From NCBI GenBank assembly GCA_963768775.1, contig CAVYIY010000006.1, positions 744,001 to 808,000 of the forward strand: DNA of 64,000 nucleotides. The letters run 5' to 3'. The position numbers were made by a program, and so were the translations under genes. The DNA is from FEN-33 sp963768775. GTDB lineage: Archaea; Thermoplasmatota; Thermoplasmata; Methanomassiliicoccales; UBA472. The notes beneath the pieces were generated by a model. It saw only the letters and a program-made list of their open reading frames with translations. It was not told the origin of the DNA and searched no databases. Positions 46,423-54,189 of this stretch are shown here, in pieces (position 1 is the stretch's first letter; each line of letters begins with the position of its first letter).

Positions 46423-47445
46423 ATGGACATCGTTCTGGTCGGCTTCGGCACCGTGGGCCAGGGGATGGCGGAGGTCTTGAGCAGCAAGACGGCGACCTTG
46501 CAGTCGAACTTCAAGGAGAAGCTGCGCCTGGTCGGCGTGTTCGATTCATCTTCATACGAAGTCTCGAAGAAAGGGCTGGACCCGAGGGAGCTGCTCCATC
46601 GCAAGGACAAGCTTCACCGGGTCGGGTCCGGGCTGGAGGGGCGGAGCGTCGTCGACATTCTCAAGGAGATCGACTACGACGTCATGATCGAGGCAACGCC
46701 CACCAATATAAAGGACGGGCAGCCGGGGCTGGGGCACATCACCGCCGCGCTGAAGGCGGGGAAGGACGTGGTCACAAGCAACAAAGGGCCGTTGGCGCTG
46801 AAGTACGGCGAGCTGATGAGGCTGGCGGAGAAGAACGGCGCCCGGCTGCGCTTCGAGGCGTCCGTCGGCGGCGCTACGCCGATCATCAACGTCGCCCGAG
46901 AGCTGCTCATGGGCGAGAAGATACATTCCATCCGGGCCATCGTGAACGGCACCTGCAATTTCATCCTCAACCGCATGAAGGACGAGGGGCTTCCCTTCGA
47001 CCAGGCATTGCGCGAGGCCCAGGAGATGGGGTATGCCGAGAAGGACCCATCCTACGACATCGACGGCATCGACTCGGCGGCGAAGGCGGCCATCCTAGCC
47101 AATGCGATATTCGGGCGCGATTGCAGTTACAATGACGTGAGGCGCTCGGGCATCAGGGGCATCAGCCTCGAGGCGGTATCTATGGCGGCGGAGGAGAAGA
47201 AGGTCATCAGACTGGTGGCGGAGGTCTCCCTCACTCGCCTTGAGGTAAGCCCGCGACTGGTGCCGATCGGACATCCTCTGGCGATCGGTGGAACGCTGAA
47301 CATCTTCCAGTTGATGACCGACCTCGCTGGGGAGGTCACCGTCGCCGGCCGGGGGGCCGGCAGACTGGAAACCGCTTCCGCCCTGCTAAGCGACCTGGTG
47401 GCGCTGATGAAGGAGGACTGCGTGGCAAAGGGTGCCACGGTTTAA
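46423..47445 (+). CDS. hom: Homoserine dehydrogenase
   Basis: 340 residues: Rossmann motif VLVGFGTVGQGMAEVL at the N-terminus, VVTSNKGPLAL, the catalytic EASVGGATPIINVARELL and NGTCNFILNRM...EAQEMGYAEKDPSYDIDGIDSAAKAAILAN. It reduces aspartate semialdehyde to homoserine for Thr, Ile and Met. No C-terminal ACT domain, matching the separate ACT protein just upstream. cimA follows 79 nt later, so the cluster ties homoserine and 2-oxobutyrate supply together. Confidence 0.96.
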   Translation: MDIVLVGFGTVGQGMAEVLSSKTATLQSNFKEKLRLVGVFDSSSYEVSKKGLDPRELLHRKDKLHRVGSGLEGRSVVDILKEIDYDVMIEATPTNIKDGQPGLGHITAALKAGKDVVTSNKGPLALKYGELMRLAEKNGARLRFEASVGGATPIINVARELLMGEKIHSIRAIVNGTCNFILNRMKDEGLPFDQALREAQEMGYAEKDPSYDIDGIDSAAKAAILANAIFGRDCSYNDVRRSGIRGISLEAVSMAAEEKKVIRLVAEVSLTRLEVSPRLVPIGHPLAIGGTLNIFQLMTDLAGEVTVAGRGAGRLETASALLSDLVALMKEDCVAKGATV

Positions 47446-47524
47446 ATATCACAGCCGTATTATGCAACGCCAGACCAAGGGTGTACCTTAATGTCCAGCA
47501 ATTCTGCAAGAAGGGATTTATTTA

Positions 47525-49133
47525 TTGGTCGATCGAGTTAGTCTTTACGATACGACCCTGAGAGATGGCGCACAGACCGAAGGGGTCTCATTCTCGAACG
47601 AGGACAAACTGGACGTCCTGAGCCATTTGGATGCTTTCGGCATCGACTTCGTTGAGGGCGGCTTTCCCGCCTCGAATCCGAAGGACAAGGCGTTCTTCAA
47701 GGCCGCCCAGAAAATGGAGCTGAAGAATTCCAAGCTGTGTCAGCTTCGGAAGCGTCTGCCGTTCCGGCACCAAGGCGTCCGAGGACGGAGCGCTCACTTC
47801 CCTGCTCTCCTCGCAAACCGAGTACGTCTGCCTCTTCGGGAAATCCTGGGCATTGCATGCCGACGTCGCCTTGGGCATCTCATTGAAAGAGAATCTGGGG
47901 ATCATCGAGGACAGCGTCTCGCACCTCACGTCGAAGGGACGCAAGGTGATCTTCGACGCCGAGCATTATTTCGACGGCTGGAAGAACGATCACGATTATG
48001 CGTTGGAAGTCCTGCGCACCGCCGAGGCGGCGGGGGCGGAATATCTGGTCCTTTGCGACACCAACGGCGGAAGCCTCCCGAGCGAGGTCGACCGGGCGGT
48101 GCGGGAAGCCCGCTCGATGTTCAAGGCGCAGATAGGCATTCACGCGCACAACGACAGCGAGCTGGCCGTCGCGAACTCGCTGGCGGCGGTGGAAGCCGGA
48201 GCGACGATGGTGCAGGGCACGATCAACGGCCTGGGCGAGCGATGCGGCAACGCCAACCTATGCTCGATCATACCGGCGCTGGTGCTGAAGATGGGGAAGA
48301 AGACCTCCGTGCAGAATCTGGCTGGGCTCACATCGCTTGCCAACCTCATCGGCGAGGTCGCCAACGTCCTTCCCGATCCAAGATTGCCTTATGTCGGCAC
48401 CAGCGCCTTCGTGCACAAGGCGGGAATGCACGTCTCCGCGGTGCTCAAGGACCCGCGCACCTACGAGCATGTGGATCCGCAGCTTGTCGGCAATGCCCGG
48501 CGCATCCTGATCTCCGAGCTCGCCGGCACCTCCAACATCATGGCCAAGCTCAGGGAGCTGGGCATCGACACGGAGAAGGAGCAGGGGCGGTCGATCCTGG
48601 AGAGGCTGAAGCAGCTCGAGTCCCAAGGCTACCAGTTCGAGGCGGCTGAGGCCTCCTTCGAGCTCATGGTCCGCCGGCTGCAGGGCGTCTCCACACCGCC
48701 ATTCAAGCTTACCGGGTTCCGCATCTTCGTCGACGTCTCGGGGGACATCATGCGCTCCGAGGCGAGCGTCAGGGTGGTCGACCCGTCCGGCCTGGTCGAG
48801 CATACCGCGTCCGAGGGGAACGGCCCGGTGAATGCTCTGGACAAGGCATTGAGGAAGGCGCTGGAGAGGTTCTACCCCGAGCTGCGCGGCATCCGCCTGA
48901 TCGACTACAAGGTGCGCGTGATCGATGCTCGGGCGGCGACCGAGGCGACCGTCCGCGTCCTCATCCGCTCCACCGACGGGGTGATGACCTGGACGACGGT
49001 CGGGGTGTCGGCGAACATCATCGAAGCGAGCCTGCTGGCGTTGATCGACTCCTTGGAGTTCAAACTGCTCAAGACCCCCAACGGCGCGGTGAGCCAGGGC
49101 TCGGTCCCGCTGGTCAACGGCGAAGGGAAATGA
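47525..49133 (+). CDS. cimA: (R)-citramalate synthase, long form (one-base frameshift)
   Basis: Condenses pyruvate and acetyl-CoA to citramalate, the threonine-independent route to isoleucine. The N-terminus VSLYDTTLRDGAQTEGVSFSNEDKLDVLSHLDAFGIDFVEGGFPASNPKDKAFF is diagnostic of the ~530-residue CimA group; a C-terminal LeuA-type allosteric domain (FEAAEASFELMVRRLQG...EATVRVLIRSTDG) follows. An extra T at about 47738 breaks the frame after NSKL; without it VSFGSVCRSGTKASEDG continues and the protein has 535 residues. Start TTG 47525. The pyruvate and acetyl-CoA link fits por in this genome. Confidence 0.92.
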
Positions 49134-49169
49134 TGATGTGCCCCTGATTGCAATAGCGTTGGGGAGAAC

Positions 49170-50112
49170 ATGCCCTACTCTGTCAAGCTCATCGGCACCG
49201 AGGAGAAGGACGCGCTCTACGCGCGCTACATACCTAGGCTGTTATATGCCCGGAAATCTGAAATCTACGGATGCTGCGTGAAGCTGCTTACTGACGATGA
49301 TACGATCGTCCACCAGTGGCAGGACAACTTCTACATGACGTCGGAGAACCTGCGCTCCCACGGCCGGGTGATCGTCACTGAACGACCCAAGCATGGAGAC
49401 GGGCGTGCTCTTCGACCCGTACACCAAGACCGCCTTCGTCTTCAACGTTGATTATTACGGAACGATCAAGAGCGTCGCCCTGGCGGTCGCCGGGGACATC
49501 CTGGAGGACCAGCACGGCATATATTCGGTGCATGGCGCGGCCATCGATGTCGCCGGCAAGGGGGTCTCGCTCATCGCGCCCTCCAAGACGGGCAAGACCA
49601 CGCATTCCTGGGGACTGCTGCGCTCGCCCGAGGCGCGACTGGTCACCGACGACTGGTACTTCGTCCGGCTCTCGGAGAAGCGCCACCTGGCGTTCGGCTC
49701 GGAGAAGAACTGCTACGTGGAAGGGGACATCAGCAGAATCTGGAAGGAGTTCCAGCCGCTGGTGGATAAGGGGCGCTTCGACGGCGCCGAGCGGGCGATA
49801 CTGAACGTGCGCTGGATCGTCGGCGCCACCGGCGTGGTCCCCATGACCAGCCTGTACCACATACTGCTGCTCAAGCGGGACCAGGAAGACCCAACGATCG
49901 TGCGCGAACTCTCAAAGGAGGAGGCGCTCGACTACCTGGTACGGAACGATTTCTGCAACCCCCATCAGCTGGTCCGGGACGCGAGAAAGCAGAGCCTGAG
50001 GAAGAACTTCTTCTCCCAGCTGCTGAGCCGGACCGATATCAGGCTGGTGAACACCAGGCTTCCGCCGGAGCAGACCCAGGTGGAGATCCGCAAGGCCATC
50101 GGCCTCGATTAG
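49170..50112 (+). CDS. HPr-kinase-like P-loop protein (one-base frameshift)
   Basis: After removing one base at about 49385 the protein has 313 residues. The central segment DQHGIYSVHGAAIDVAGKGVSLIAPSKTGKTTHSWGLL carries a Walker A (about residue 136) set in the context used by HPr kinase/phosphorylase-like proteins, and LVTDDWYFVRL follows. No HPr or PTS genes are in view, so the substrate is unknown; archaeal relatives are usually annotated as hypothetical. It lies 36 nt downstream of cimA and could be co-transcribed. Confidence 0.65.
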
Positions 50113-50185
50113 GATCGTAAGGCCGACCGCGCAACCTTAAACTACCCTCGCCTCGAATAGAATCAACGTTGAATGAGGTTCGGAC

Positions 50186-50689
50186 TTGAAGGTATTGATC
50201 ACGCTGATGGGAAGGAGCACTTGGGCCCTGGTCAACTCTGTTTGGGCGTCGGCCCGAGCATTCTCGTTCGTCCCGGACCGGGTCTATGTCCTCTCCGCCG
50301 GCTGCGACAAGAACCAGGCTGAGGTGACCGCCAAGATGCTGAGGCACCTGCTGCGCGAGCAGGGATCGGCCGCCGACGTCAGGCTCGAGCTGGTGGACTC
50401 TCAAGATGCCAGGAACGTGGCCGAAGCGGTGCGGCGTCTCGCTGCTGCGGAGAAAGCGGCAGGGGCGACGCTCGCCCTCGACGTCACCCCGGGAAAGAAG
50501 GTCATGGTGGTCGGCAGCCTCCTCTCCAGCCTGACGAAGAACGACTTCCAGCACATCTTCTACCTGTACGTCGATTCGTTGAAGAACACCGACCGCCCAT
50601 ACCTGGAGATACCCCTGGAGATGCAACATTGCCACGACATCCTGGCGGAGAGCAGGGCGGCGCGGCAATCCGAAAAAGGGGGGAGCTGA
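50186..50689 (+). CDS. Stand-alone CARF-like sensor protein
   Basis: 167 residues from a TTG with an atgaggt element upstream. Rossmann-like layout: strand 1 KVLITLMGRSTWALVNSVWA, RVYVLSAG, and the motif LALDVTPGKKVMVVGSLLSSL (Asp99-x-Thr101-Pro-Gly103-x-Lys105-x-Met107), close to the [DN]xTGGTKxM motif of CRISPR-associated Rossmann fold domains; then FQHIFYLYVDSLKNTDRPYLEIPLEM. CARF domains bind cyclic oligoadenylates and switch an effector. No effector domain is fused, but the PIN nuclease gene follows with no gap. A TATA-like cttaaacta lies at 50136. Confidence 0.75.
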   Translation: MKVLITLMGRSTWALVNSVWASARAFSFVPDRVYVLSAGCDKNQAEVTAKMLRHLLREQGSAADVRLELVDSQDARNVAEAVRRLAAAEKAAGATLALDVTPGKKVMVVGSLLSSLTKNDFQHIFYLYVDSLKNTDRPYLEIPLEMQHCHDILAESRAARQSEKGGS

Positions 50690-51805
50690 ATGGAACTGAT
50701 CGCCCCGAAGAGCTTCCTTATGGCCGTGCTCAATGAGGGTAAGTTGCATGGCCGGAACGACATCTGGTTCAACAGCGCCTTCTTGGACCTCGACCTGGTG
50801 AGGCTTGACTTAGGCGAGGGGAGGATCGACTCATTGGTGACCATTGAAGCCTACCAGAAGGCGTCAGCGGACGTACAGAACCGGATCGGCGATCCGATCC
50901 TGGTCCGGGAAGTGCCCGCCTACTCCGACTTCAAGGAGGCGCTGCAGTCCTCGCTCCTGCTCCCGCCCGACAACCTGGCCGAGTTCATGAAAGAGCTACG
51001 GCAGATCGAATCGCACCGGAACCAGCCCTCCCGGTTCCCCAAGCAGGCCTGCGTGGCGATCGACACCAACATTGCCTACTATCGCCTCCTCAGCCGCCTG
51101 CTGCTCTCCAGCGAAGCGTGCGGGGTGCCCGATTACGACCCTTCCAGCATTCAGATCCTGATCGCAGAGCTGGTGGAGCAAGAAGTGGCGGAGAAGTGCG
51201 GCCACAAGTACCGCGAGAACGATCTTGACGTATTGAGGAAGGGGTTCCGCAACCCTCGCCTGCTGAGCAATCTGATGAACGCCTGCACCAAGGATGGGCG
51301 GAAAGCGTTGAACGCCCAGGCGGAGCTGAGCTCTGTGAGACAGAGATATAACACCTGGGACGTGGCCGGAGGGCAGTGGAACGAGGACAAGGAGAAGAGG
51401 GACCAGGAGATCATCGGCGCGCTGGCCGCCCACGCCCGGAGGGAGGACCTCGAGGTGCTGTTCCTAAGCGCGGACGACAAGGCCAGTTCCGCCGCCAAGG
51501 CCTTCAAGCTGCCGATAATGGTGCTGCGCTATCCTTTCGAGGTGCCGCGCACCCTCGCCTATGACCCCTGGCTTGTAGTTGAGCTGCTCTACGACCTATC
51601 GATCATCTACGGCATCATTTCGGTAAGAGGGCTGGGGGTCAAGGTCTTCGGGGACTGGGCAGGCAAGACGGCCGAGGATTACCGCCAGGAGCGGGTCAAG
51701 GTCGTCCTCGAGGAGTCTTCAAGCCTGAATGAGGTGCTGGCAAGGGATTGGAGGATCCTGGAGAAGATGAGAGCAGAGGCAATATCCGGCGGAGTGCGGC
51801 ATTAG
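50690..51805 (+). CDS. PIN-domain putative ribonuclease, partner of the CARF-like protein
   Basis: 371 residues. The N-terminal ~115 residues are not recognised. The PIN domain runs from ACVAIDTNIAYYRLLSRLL (Asp125, Asn127) through LIAELVEQEV (Glu160) to RDQEIIGALAAHARREDLEVLFLSADDKASSAAKAFKLPIMVLRY (Asp238, Asp262/263), so all acidic residues for Mg2+-dependent RNA cleavage are present. The tail (about 285-371) may mediate dimerisation. The start abuts the CARF stop, so the two are co-translated. No antitoxin-like gene is present, and control by the CARF protein is inferred. Confidence 0.8.
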   Translation: MELIAPKSFLMAVLNEGKLHGRNDIWFNSAFLDLDLVRLDLGEGRIDSLVTIEAYQKASADVQNRIGDPILVREVPAYSDFKEALQSSLLLPPDNLAEFMKELRQIESHRNQPSRFPKQACVAIDTNIAYYRLLSRLLLSSEACGVPDYDPSSIQILIAELVEQEVAEKCGHKYRENDLDVLRKGFRNPRLLSNLMNACTKDGRKALNAQAELSSVRQRYNTWDVAGGQWNEDKEKRDQEIIGALAAHARREDLEVLFLSADDKASSAAKAFKLPIMVLRYPFEVPRTLAYDPWLVVELLYDLSIIYGIISVRGLGVKVFGDWAGKTAEDYRQERVKVVLEESSSLNEVLARDWRILEKMRAEAISGGVRH

Positions 51806-51952
51806 GACCACTGATTCTAGCGATATTGCAGCAGTCAACCTTGCTCTTAGACCTCTATGATATCAGCTCCGTTATCGAATTGTATGCCAGATACCAAAAA
51901 GAACATTTGTACCGAAAACGGTACAAATCGGAATCAGACCAGCTAATGTTAG

Positions 51953-52123
51953 TGGGGGCACTGGGATTTGAACCCAGATCAGCGGGTTTCCTCTACGTGG
52001 GGAGCTACCCCACGCGAATTAACGGGTCACCGCTCCAGTTAGTCATCACCGTTCAGCGAACCCGTTAGCGATCATTCCCAGTTAACTGGAGCCCGCGAGT
52101 ATACCGAATTAGCCCATACCCCC
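51953..52123 (-). tRNA. tRNA-Trp(CCA) with a 98-nt intron
   Basis: Reverse strand: acceptor gggggta/tgccccc (one G-U pair), anticodon stem gcggg/cccgc, T arm ctggg-ttcaaat-cccag, A73. The anticodon CCA is at 52087-52089. An intron of about 98 nt (51988-52085) splits the loop after position 37; the exact bulge-helix-bulge is imperfect (3 of 4 central pairs with gagg), so the ends could shift slightly. Mature length is 73 nt. The intron holds box C/D-like elements (separate entry). Confidence 0.92.
51988..52085 (-). ncRNA. Box C/D-like guide RNA inside the tRNA-Trp intron
   Basis: In RNA orientation: a weak C box AATGATC (52070-52076), D' box CTGA (52053-52056), C' box GTGATGA (52043-52049), and a weak D box GTGA (52027-52030). 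The stretch before D (52033-52041) is perfectly antisense to the anticodon region, and the N+5 rule points at C34. The stretch before D' (CGGGTT) pairs with AACCCG at the 3' splice side, and N+5 points at C39. This is the arrangement known in haloarchaeal pre-tRNA-Trp introns. Confidence 0.65.
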
Positions 52124-52134
52124 AGTGATCAAAT

Positions 52135-52242
52135 CTACCGCTTGCGCATCTTCTGGGCACGCTTCCGTCGGCGCATCTTCTTCTTGCGCCATTTCCAGCG
52201 CTGCTTGCCCCTCTTCTTCCATGCGCGTGAGCTTCTCTTCAT
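52135..52242 (-). CDS. rpl41e: Ribosomal protein eL41
   Basis: A 35-codon gene encoding a nearly pure Arg/Lys helix (KRSSRAWKKRGKQRWKWRKK, then MRRRKRAQKMRKR). The core RWKWRKKKMRRRKRAQKMR matches the single-helix eL41 found at the subunit interface in archaeal and eukaryotic ribosomes. It lies between tRNA-Arg (68 nt upstream) and tRNA-Trp (11 nt downstream), all on the minus strand, so one transcript could carry all three. Its size makes it easy to miss. Confidence 0.82.
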   Translation of the reverse strand: MKRSSRAWKKRGKQRWKWRKKKMRRRKRAQKMRKR

Positions 52243-52310
52243 TTAGTGATTCTCCTCGTGTGTTCTGCCGAGATTCTGTAAATGGTTAATAATGTTTGCC
52301 TCGGTTGTGG

Positions 52311-52431
52311 CGGGCCCGTCGGGAATCTCGCCTTCTCAGCAAAGGATTCGAACCCGAGACATCCGGCTGACCTCCGCGACCCGAGGACGCGATAGAAGGC
52401 CGGCGCTATATCCAGGCTAAGCCACGGGCCC
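52311..52431 (-). tRNA. tRNA-Arg(UCU) with two introns, one in the T loop
   Basis: Reverse strand: acceptor gggcccg/cgggccc, anticodon stem ccggc/gccgg, anticodon TCT (52394-52396), T stem tcggg/cccga, G73, CCA encoded (52308-52310). Intron 1 (52369-52392, 24 nt) sits after position 37 with a perfect bulge-helix-bulge (exon cttc with intron gagg; inner stem cgcg/cgcg). Intron 2 (52325-52346, 22 nt) splits the T loop after position 59 (ttcg with cgag; inner stem cctt/aagg; 3-nt bulges aat and att). Splicing yields the standard loop TTCGAAT and a 75-nt tRNA. Confidence 0.93.
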
Positions 52432-52552
52432 GCTCGTCCTCTCATGAGTGTTTTCTCATTTAAATGCTACCCTATGGCATTAGGCCGCAATCGAGGTCGC
52501 AGACCGTGGAAAATGGGATGCCTGACCGGACGTTTCCCCATGGTGGGCAAGA

Positions 52553-52829
52553 TCACTGGCAGGCGGGACTGTCCCTGGAGTACCTCAGCTTCAGACCGAC
52601 CACGCCCATGTTCAGGGCGAAGGCGATGGCGTTCCATATGACTATGGGCAAGTTCTCCAGCGATATTCCGTACAAGAGCCAGAGCAGCATGCCGGCGCCC
52701 AGCACCATCGGCATCAGCAGCGACACATCCTCCATCCGCTTGGTGCGGTATCCTTTGATTATCTGAGGTACGAAACCGATGGTGGTCAGGAATCCGGCCA
52801 GAACGCCGAGGATCAGCCAATCGTCCATG
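52553..52829 (-). CDS. SemiSWEET / PQ-loop transporter
   Basis: 91 residues from ATG 52829 (MDDWLILGVLAGFLTTIGFVPQIIKGYRTKRMEDVSLLMPMVLGAGMLLWLLYGI). It has the three-helix bundle with the PQ motif in helix 1 (GFVPQIIKGY) and the helix 2-3 segment of SemiSWEETs. Works as a dimer to pass sugars down gradient in bacteria; archaeal substrate unknown. The longer in-frame upstream region lacks homology. Confidence 0.85.
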
Positions 52830-52948
52830 CCCGACAATCGTCCTCGGAATAATGACGCTTTCGCCCTTCCCCCTTCGTGCATCGAGCATCGGCTCAATTG
52901 CTGCCTGCCAACGACATGATTCGGTTCGATCCCAGGGCCGATGTTCCA

Positions 52949-53497
52949 CTAGCCGATTATCGACGATATCGACGAGCCGCTGAAGAGCAATGCTGCCTCA
53001 ACGAGCGCCAGCATGCCGAGGATGAATAGCACCGGCCTCCAGCTGGCCACTGCGCCGGCGAGGTCGGCGAAGAACTCGGCTACGCCTATCAGCCCATACA
53101 CGATCGCCATGACCACCAATGCGATTATCAGGATGACGATCGGGGAGAGGTAGCCGGTCTGCGCCGATTTCTCCAAGAGGTAGAGGCCGACGCCGGTGAC
53201 CAACGCCGCCAGGAGCGCCAGGATCAATGCGACCTTGACCTTGCGGAATACCCGCATGAACAGGCCGAACCCGAGAATGGCAGATATCCAGATGGTCGAG
53301 CCTCTCGCAATCCCGGAATTGTAGAGCAGGATCGCCTCGACGATCATGACGATGCCGACGAAGAACCCAAGGAACACCGCCACGTTGTCGATCGCCGTCT
53401 TCTTGTTCTTGCCGACGAACGCGATGACCAGGGCGATCAGTCCTCCAAGGAGCAGGAGCAGCTCGGGCATGGGGGAGAGAGTGAGGTCGAATGCCAT
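52949..53497 (-). CDS. Six-helix membrane protein, family unknown
   Basis: 182 residues with six hydrophobic helices separated by short loops (for example LLLLGGLIALVIAFVG, VFLGFFVGIVMIVEAILLY and LILALLAALVTGVGLYLL) and few charged residues. No motif is recognised. It starts 113 nt from the divergent nitroreductase gene. Could be a small transporter or channel; nothing in the sequence says which. Confidence 0.65.
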   Translation of the reverse strand: MAFDLTLSPMPELLLLLGGLIALVIAFVGKNKKTAIDNVAVFLGFFVGIVMIVEAILLYNSGIARGSTIWISAILGFGLFMRVFRKVKVALILALLAALVTGVGLYLLEKSAQTGYLSPIVILIIALVVMAIVYGLIGVAEFFADLAGAVASWRPVLFILGMLALVEAALLFSGSSISSIIG

Positions 53498-53610
53498 GTT
53501 GGCTAATATTCAATCGGGGCGCTTTAAAATCTTGCCTGGGATTATTTTCGAGAGAACGAAGGACGCAACTCTTAAGCATCAGCGCCAGGATTCAATAGCA
53601 GAGGGTTCAG

Positions 53611-54189
53611 ATGGACGTAATCGATGCGATTCACAAGCGCAGGGCATTGCGCAAGTTCGACACCGGGCCGGTGGAGACAGACAAGATCGCCAGCCTGGTC
53701 GAGGCGATGCGCCTCGCCCCCTCGTGCAACAACAATCAGCCTTGGAGGGTGGTCGTCTGCCGCGAGCCGGAATCGCTCACCAAGGCGAAGGCGGCCTTGA
53801 CCAAGGGGAACGTCTATGCCAGCAGGGGGCCAGCCATCTTCGTCGTCTCGGCCAAGATCAGCGATGACTGCCATGGCCTCTCCGACGGCCGCGACTACTA
53901 CCTGTTCGGCTGCGGACTAGCGGTAGGGGAAATGGTGCTCCGTGCCACCGAGCTCGGGCTAATCGCCCACCCCATCGCTGGCTATGATCCCTTGGCCCTG
54001 AAGAGGGAGCTGGAAATCCCGCCGGAATACGTGGTAATCACCATGGTGATCATCGGCTATCCGGGCGACGACGACACGCTATTGACCGAGAAGCAGAAGG
54101 TCAGCGAGCTGAGCCGGCCGGAGAGGAAGCCGATTGGAGAGAACTTCTTCGATGGCGCCTGGGGTAAGCCGCTGGATCTGGGGATCTAG
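53611..54189 (+). CDS. Nitroreductase-family flavoprotein
   Basis: 192 residues with the FMN-binding N-terminus MDVIDAIHKRRALRKFDTGPVETDKIASLVEAMRLAPSCNNNQPWRVVVCRE and the C-terminal VVITMVIIGYPGDDD. A two-Cys-free, minimal member; some archaeal relatives are NADPH or F420-linked, but the cofactor cannot be chosen. The end overlaps the amidohydrolase gene by 4 nt (convergent). FMN dependence is the only safe statement. Confidence 0.9.
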   Translation: MDVIDAIHKRRALRKFDTGPVETDKIASLVEAMRLAPSCNNNQPWRVVVCREPESLTKAKAALTKGNVYASRGPAIFVVSAKISDDCHGLSDGRDYYLFGCGLAVGEMVLRATELGLIAHPIAGYDPLALKRELEIPPEYVVITMVIIGYPGDDDTLLTEKQKVSELSRPERKPIGENFFDGAWGKPLDLGI

